A stretch of DNA of 64,000 nt. Source: Ophioderma brevispina (lineage: Eukaryota > Echinodermata > Ophiuroidea > Amphilepidida > Ophiodermatidae). This document shows positions 58,202 to 64,000 of this stretch, piece after piece. Where the stretch lies: positions 62,001-126,000 of the forward strand of contig JAMKCH010022464.1 of NCBI GenBank assembly GCA_023653785.1, written 5' to 3'. Both the position numbers and the translations under genes were made by a program. How positions within the stretch are numbered: position 1 is the first letter of the stretch; each line of letters starts with the position of its first letter. Below the pieces are notes generated by a model. The model saw only the letters and a program-made list of their open reading frames with translations. It was not told the DNA's origin and did not search any database.

Positions 58202-58964
58202 TTAGGCACCCTGAATTGTATGCAGGCATTGACCACATGCCTTTGAATTATTTGCATACTCTTGTATGTAGCGTTTTTTCCCAACATACAGTGTCACTAT
58301 ATCATTGTCATTGTTACTTTATGACTTATTATATGCAAAATGTATTAGTAGATGGCAATGGTGGTGCACCAGGTGACCACAAAAGGTGCAGGTGCCACAA
58401 TTGGTGCTTTTTGGTTCTGGTAATTGGTGTTTGGCACAACACATACATGTAATATTCTGATCCAATACCGGTAAATACCGGTAGCTTATTTCTTTTTGTT
58501 TTATCTGCATCAAAAAATACCAAAAATTACTGTCAACACCAAAATCGCTGTCAAAATTCTCTCATTATCATCAAATATCTATGCCAGTTTTTGCCCTTCA
58601 GTGATGCATTTTGCATCATTTTTGTCAATAATCCTGTACAAATCCAGTCAATTACTATCAATCAATGACTTAAAACACTCAATTTGCCAATCTCTGCTAA
58701 ACAGAACCCTGTATCTTCTTTAGTAATAGAGCAGCAGCCCAGAAGGTTTTGATCAAACGAACAAGATACCAATATCTGAACACGGGAAAATTCAGAGAAA
58801 AATATAACAAATATGAATGTCTGCTGGAGAACCGCTGCTGCGTGTGGCCCCGGGAGAGGGGTAAAGTTACTATGGGGGTCAAATATTTGAACTGCTCTAA
58901 ATTCAATATAATATACTAGTAGCTCAAAGTATTCCTTAGATAACCAGAAGTAAAGAAGTCAATT
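58202..58964. other. Intron, nothing recognised
   Basis: A small ACCGGTAAATACCGGT palindrome lies near 58466. No further integrin exon was seen. Confidence 0.35.
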
Positions 58965-60189
58965 CCCAGATAGCAAGACTACGTTGGGCCAACGTTGGCG
59001 CAACGTAGTCCCGGACGTTGGACCAACGTTGCAAAAAGACGTCTGACAAACGTCATTTTGGCCAGTGGGCCATCGTTGGTCCAACATACAAAGTTTGACG
59101 TTGGCATAACGTTGATCCAACGTCAGAAATAGGTTGCGCCAACGTTGGCTTATAGTTGGGCCTGTGTCGAGTCAAGAATTAATAATTGCTTTGTTTTTAA
59201 AATTGTGCCAATTATTATCAAAATCTTGCGGCAGGTTGTATTCTGTTTCCTATTAAAGGAATTTATTCCTCCATAATATAATTAAGGAATATACAGAATG
59301 TTTAGCTTGTTTCAACAACTTTGAAGTTGACGTGCAATGAAACAAGTTCGACCAGTAATAGTAAAATGAAATCTATTCCTGACAAGATAAGATATTTATT
59401 CTATGGTGTCAACAGGTGAACATTGTTACTTGTGCATGATTGCTTCTCATTCGAAGCCGCAAATACAATTTTCTGCAAAATGCAATTAATTCCATCCACT
59501 AAATAAGAAAAACTTAAATGTAGTACCACAGGAGAAGATTAAAATGGTCAAAAAATTAAAAATTTAGTAAGAAAAATGAGAGGTCGTCAAGACCACGCCC
59601 CCCAATTTTGCAACGTTGGGCCAACGTTGGGTTGACGTTGTCTTAGTGCCGACATCCCCAAACAAATGAAATCAATTTTAGAACCCTTAATGATCCAAAA
59701 TTTCAAACAACTACTTATTTAATCAAATTTACCTATACATGTAACATTATTTTTATTTTCCATGACAACTTCTAAGTTCACATTCCATATTCTCGTCGTT
59801 ATCCTACGTTGGGCCAACGTTGCTTTGCCACCCATCTGTCAACCCATTTAAAGTAACTTTCATGATCAGTTTCGACATCACCCTTACGTTGGCTAGACGT
59901 TGCCTTGCCGACCGCGACCGTGCCGACCATTGCCGACGTTGGCCCATATGACGACCAACTTCCAACGTTTCTGCACAACGTTGGCCCTTCGTTGTTCCGA
60001 CGTTGTATGGCACCCGTCAATTTGTAGTCGGATGCCAACGTCACTTTAACATCGGTATCATGTCAAAAAACAACCATCGGATTTTGGTTGGTAAAACAAC
60101 GTCATATTAACGTTGGCTGGTGGTCGAATAGCGACCGCGACCGTGCCGACCAATGGTGACGTTCACCCGACGTCGCCTTGCTATCTGGG
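58965..60189. mobile_element. 1.2-kb element with CCCAGATAGCAAG ends and ACGTTGG arrays
   Basis: The termini CCCAGATAGCAAG and CTTGCTATCTGGG are exact inverted repeats. The subterminal regions hold dozens of ACGTTGG/CCAACGT words, often as ACGTTGGNCCAACGT palindromes. CGACCGTGCCGACCA occurs twice near the right end. The middle (about 59180-59600) is ordinary AT-rich sequence. Elements with CCCAGATAGCAA ends are widespread in marine animals. There is no transposase here. Confidence 0.85.
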
Positions 60190-62099
60190 TTGGGTCACAT
60201 GTGTGTGGTGCTTCCTTTCCAAGATATTTGGGAAAATAGGCTAAAGGTCATTTGTTTATTCAAGAAAGCTCAACGTTTATAATACTCAGATTTCTTTGTA
60301 AAAAATATTTGTTTTAAATGTTTAATGATACTGCTATTCTGCTGTTAGTCCAATAATTTTATTATTTGAACCAAAACAAATTGCAAAAGAAAACAGTTTT
60401 GGTGTTGGGGGGGGGAATTATAATTGTTTGAATAGATTTAAAAGATGTACCAATTTATTGCGCTACCCTAAGGTTTAAAAAGGTATGATGTATAGTTTTA
60501 ATACAATTGGCACATAACAGTTTAAGGTCATCCTGGGGTAAAATTTACAGAATGGTCCTATTTTGTTCGAGCTGTTTTTATACTCACTGGATTATATAGA
60601 TTCTTTGTTTGACATTTCTATATAAGAATTACAGAGCTATGACTAGTGACCTCCATAAACCCTGTAGTTCCCCAGTCATATTTTGCATCATTCAACAAAT
60701 ATCATAAATGGTGCGAACAGTTTATTTTTGGCACCTGTACCATTAGGCGAACAATTTGGCACCATTTTTATAACAAATGGATATAGCTGAAATTTTATAC
60801 CTCCATTGTGACCTTGGAACCAGGGCTCGATTTAGCACTGGCCCGCTGGCCCGGGGCCAGTGAAATTCCTGTCGGGCCAGTAAGAATTCAACTGAGCTGG
60901 CCCATCGGGGCCAGTTGAATTTTCAGAAATGTAGGTTTGGTAAGTCTTGTAATAAATTCCAGTTTTACCTCCATGTAAATTATCCTCAAAATGCTTCAGC
61001 ATTTTATTTAATATTTTAATGCATAATGCTTTTTCAAAGATCATCAGTCACTAATTCAGTACTGACTCTGAGTGGCACAACTTCTATAAGACACGCGGGT
61101 GTGTTAATCCCTCTGCCAATCATAGTGTTTTATGCGCATAGGAGCGAGGGCCAGTAGGTCCTAGGCTATGTGCATGAGTGCTGTTCACAAAAATTATGAT
61201 CTCACATATGACATAATTTCATAACAGCGCACATATCACGCTGTGATGCTTCGCAGCATTTTAACTGCAGAATTCAGTATAAATGAAGCATTCCTGAACC
61301 AATTGCAGTTGACCAGGCCCTACAAGAAAGAGGATTAGAAAGACGTTCCTAGTAATAAAAAGATGCAAAAGAGCAATTACGAAAAGAAACAGACCTGAGA
61401 TTATCTCACCTATCTCCCAAAGTGACAACTGAAAACTGAGTTTTGTAGAACATGAGGAGTAATTTTGTGCACATTAATTTAATCAATTTAATTTTGTACT
61501 GTGTACAAACTACAAATGTAGGTGATGGAAACAATTTGAGTGTAAAGTGAATGCAAAAAAGTTAGACAAAATAGACACAGGGAGGAAGGGTGGCACTGAT
61601 CTGAAATAGCGATACGGGTATGTGCGTCGTTCAAGACTCCCAGTTCGTACCTCTTTTGTAGTTCTTTAGACTCCTCTATTTTGCCACAAAACTCGTAGAT
61701 TTAGCTCCTTGGGGCAATTGGATTTGCTAAAATGTCAGTCCCAAGTCCATATATTGGGAAAAAAAAAAAATCAGTATTAAAGACCAAAGGGTATTCAAAA
61801 AAAAAAAAGTTCAATTCTACGTCACTTTGCCACCGCACACCCCACCCTAAAGTTGAGTGCTTCTGCTATTGTATTCTTGACATTAGGCCAATTATCATTG
61901 GCGTCGGACACCTGGGCGGACAGAACGTACAGGGACGTCCCAATAATTGTGCCCCTCGCCCTGGCGCCCCCCCCCCTTCGACTTCCGGAAACACCATTCG
62001 AAATTTACAATAACTCTGCAATGACACCTCTGGAACTTAACAGGCCTTGGAGAACTATTAGCAAATGGCGCCCCTCACCATTAAAAAGTTTATAATAAC
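60190..62099. other. Intron, mostly unassigned
   Basis: CAGGGCTCGATTTAGCACTG at 60830, followed by nested GGCCCGGGGCC/GGGCCAG palindromes, looks like one terminus of a DNA transposon. No matching right end was found. The rest is AT-rich. Confidence 0.4.
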
Positions 62100-63460
62100 A
62101 TGATCCCACTTCTTAGAGCATACTTGCAGAAGTTTAGTGAAAAGGTGGCTCCTCGAAACTGCATCGACATGCTGAAGTCGAGTTAAACACACAAAAATGT
62201 TCTAGTGACGGCCCCACATATGTCGGTCCAGTGAACATGGTGAAGGAATAAACTGACGACGCCCTTGAAAACAAAATTGCTGACGTCTATAGGCAATTAA
62301 TACCCTGTCAATACCGATGCCGCCCCTTGAAAGGAACATTCAGAAGAAGTATCAATGGCCCCCTATATACTTCAATACTAGTATCCAATGCAAGGATAAA
62401 TTGAATTGATGCGCCCTTTGAAGAGGCAAAAAGAGCAATTGGATAAAGAACGCAAAAAAAAGCAACAGGCGCCCATGCGAAAGGCTACACTTTATGTACA
62501 CTATGCCACCATATGGAAACCAAAATTGCACAGGTGATACAACTATGAAAGTGATGCAAGTGATGCCGCGCACTAGAAGCAAATTTGAATACCGTCGATG
62601 ATGACCCTAAGTTATCTTGTGGTTATCCAATGAATTATTAAACTAATGCGCCGCCCTTGTAGCAAATTTGTAGAGGTCTAACAAGCAGCGGCGCCCATAT
62701 TCTGGTAATCCAATAAAGTAATGAATTAATGACGCCTTAAAAATTTGCAGAAGGTATAATAAACGTTGGCGCAACCTATTTCTGGATATAGTAATAATGT
62801 AATGGACACTAATGGGTACTATGGCGGTCATAAACTGCTGCCGTCCCTTGAGCATGTTGGAAAAATGCAAAAGTCTACATGCAAAATGGTAGCCCTTAAA
62901 AACTGGTTATCCAATAAAGTAATGAATGGACGTCGCGTCGCTCACAACAAGCAAATTTTGTAGAAGTCTAATAAACAATGGCGCCCTTGTATGGTGTCCA
63001 GCAAAGTCAGGCTGAGCAAAGTAGTAATGAATTAATGCCTCCGTTAGAACACATTTACAGATATTCTTGCAAAAGTTCCAAAAAATTGGGGTCTTTGGGT
63101 TAGTGTGAAAATTTAGCAAAATTTTTAAAAAACAGGGGTCTCTGGGTGAAGCTTTTTTTCAAAATACTGCAAAAATAGGGTGTGTGAATTGGGCGATAGT
63201 GGTGACATTTTCAAAAAAGTAATGGTTACTGGGTGACAACGATGCTGAAATGGGTGTTTTAACAGCATTACATACGCGTCCTCCAAGATCGGGAGTGCCC
63301 CCCCCCCGAAATGATACCATCGCATTCCTCATTCTCTGAAATAAAAGGCTGATGTTGCGTCTTTTTGCAGAGGTCTCATAAGCGAAAAGCACCCATACCG
63401 GTCGTCCAATGAGGAAGTACCATCTGCTAATTTCAAATTCATCAAAGTCAGCATGAGAAA
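62100..63460 (-). repeat. Degenerate tandem array with GCGCCC and AATAAAGTAATGAATTAATG words
   Basis: Recurring order: GGCGCCC, a TATCCAATAAAGTAATGAAT-like block, then GCAAATTTGNAGAAGTCTAA-like blocks, at spacings of about 130-160 bp. The units are eroded and vary in length, and short frames on the - strand share HYFIGLP/RAAH-like peptides because of the repeat. Confidence 0.6.
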
Positions 63461-63564
63461 TTATGTGTTTAGAAAACAAAATTCTAGGGGTTCACCTCCT
63501 GCACAAGCAATTGACTTTTAAATGGTTTGTTTAAAAGGTCATGGCCCGATCGCTATGCCCGTCC

Positions 63565-63870
63565 CAGGGACCCCAAATTTAACCGGAAGTGTCGAAGTTT
63601 TATATCAGAAGACGGCTACTATTTTTCTAATTTACCTGTGAAATTTAGGCAAAATGATGTGTGATTTAGACATTATGAGCAAAAATGTGCCTTTTGTCGA
63701 CCAATATTCTTTTTACACAGTACCTATGGGTTATGAAATCGCGTTTTTAAGCTCTCACATCAAAAACTGATGAAATATTGGCGCGAACTTACAGATGGGT
63801 TTTGGGTGAGGCTCTTCTAGTCAAAGATGAAAACATTATATACGTAAAAAAAAAAAAAACAGATCGGACC
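63565..63870 (+). repeat. Second copy of the TTTACCGGAAGT repeat family
   Basis: Direct match to 30505-30830 (AACCGGAAGTGT, TTATGAGCAAAAATGTGCC, GTCGACCAATATT, ACAGTACCTATGGG, CTTACAGATGGGTTTT). Confidence 0.7.
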
Positions 63871-64000
63871 CAACCTCCTTTAAATAAAACATTGAGAAGA
63901 TGTGTTTTGGGAAAATGAACATTGCAAGGGATCTGTGCTTCGCGGGGGAGAGGGACACCTCTTCCCACACCCCACCTCCCGCCGCAAACTTCATAAATGA

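Noticed and set aside
61310..61370. Short open stretch after TTGCAG as the next integrin exon
   Set aside because: The peptide (VDQALQERGLERRS then stop) has no thigh-domain pattern, and the frame closes before a donor.

Overview
This is a eukaryotic genomic window. It holds split exons with canonical GT-AG introns, no dense gene packing, and a very high load of animal-type transposable elements. The repeat types are DIRS-like and non-LTR retrotransposons, a tRNA-derived SINE, and many hairpin MITEs, including one related to the CCCAGATAGCAAG/ACGTTGG element class. Together with the one recognisable gene, an integrin alpha subunit, they suggest a marine invertebrate, perhaps an echinoderm, hemichordate or lancelet. 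The clade is an inference from repeat style and is not proven.

The only host gene I can support is an integrin alpha gene on the + strand. Six exons are visible at 7947-8052, 10386-10483, 30262-30352, 47151-47196, about 54967-55076 and 57033-57088. They encode the last two FG-GAP calcium-binding repeats of the beta-propeller and the start of the thigh domain. Exon phases chain as 0/1, 1/0, 0/1, 1/2, 2/2 and 2/1. Earlier exons must lie left of the window and later ones right of it, so nearly all 64 kb is intron. The fifth exon is recognisable by similarity (RPVIT, FTISPDAIEL, LDNK) but is broken by small indels. This is either an assembly problem or real decay.

Layout. 1-7.9 kb: palindromic repeats, several short hairpin elements and a 1.5 kb polypurine tract. 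8-10.5 kb: two exons, a hAT MITE with a perfect 8-bp target duplication, and a 0.9 kb fold-back. 10.5-30.2 kb: a long intron with a nested mariner-type element, an internally inverted non-LTR retrotransposon, a second fold-back, a 5.8 kb inverted pair, a CR1-like remnant, GC-rich minisatellites and more MITEs. 30.4-47.1 kb: an intron with a SINE, a 2 kb fold-back holding a recent duplication, and a 6.5 kb DIRS-like tyrosine-recombinase retrotransposon at 37.5-44.0 kb in reverse orientation. 47.2-57.0 kb: an intron with a widely spaced inverted pair. 57.1-64 kb: a TA-flanked element carrying what looks like a captured first exon of a SAM-domain-like gene, the CCCAGATAGCAAG element, and degenerate tandem repeats.

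No tRNA or rRNA genes, CRISPR arrays, operons or bacterial signals are present. The most interesting material is the exon-bearing terminal-repeat element, the palindromic MITE pair, the rearranged DIRS and LINE copies, the broken integrin exon, and the density of inverted repeats in the introns of one gene.
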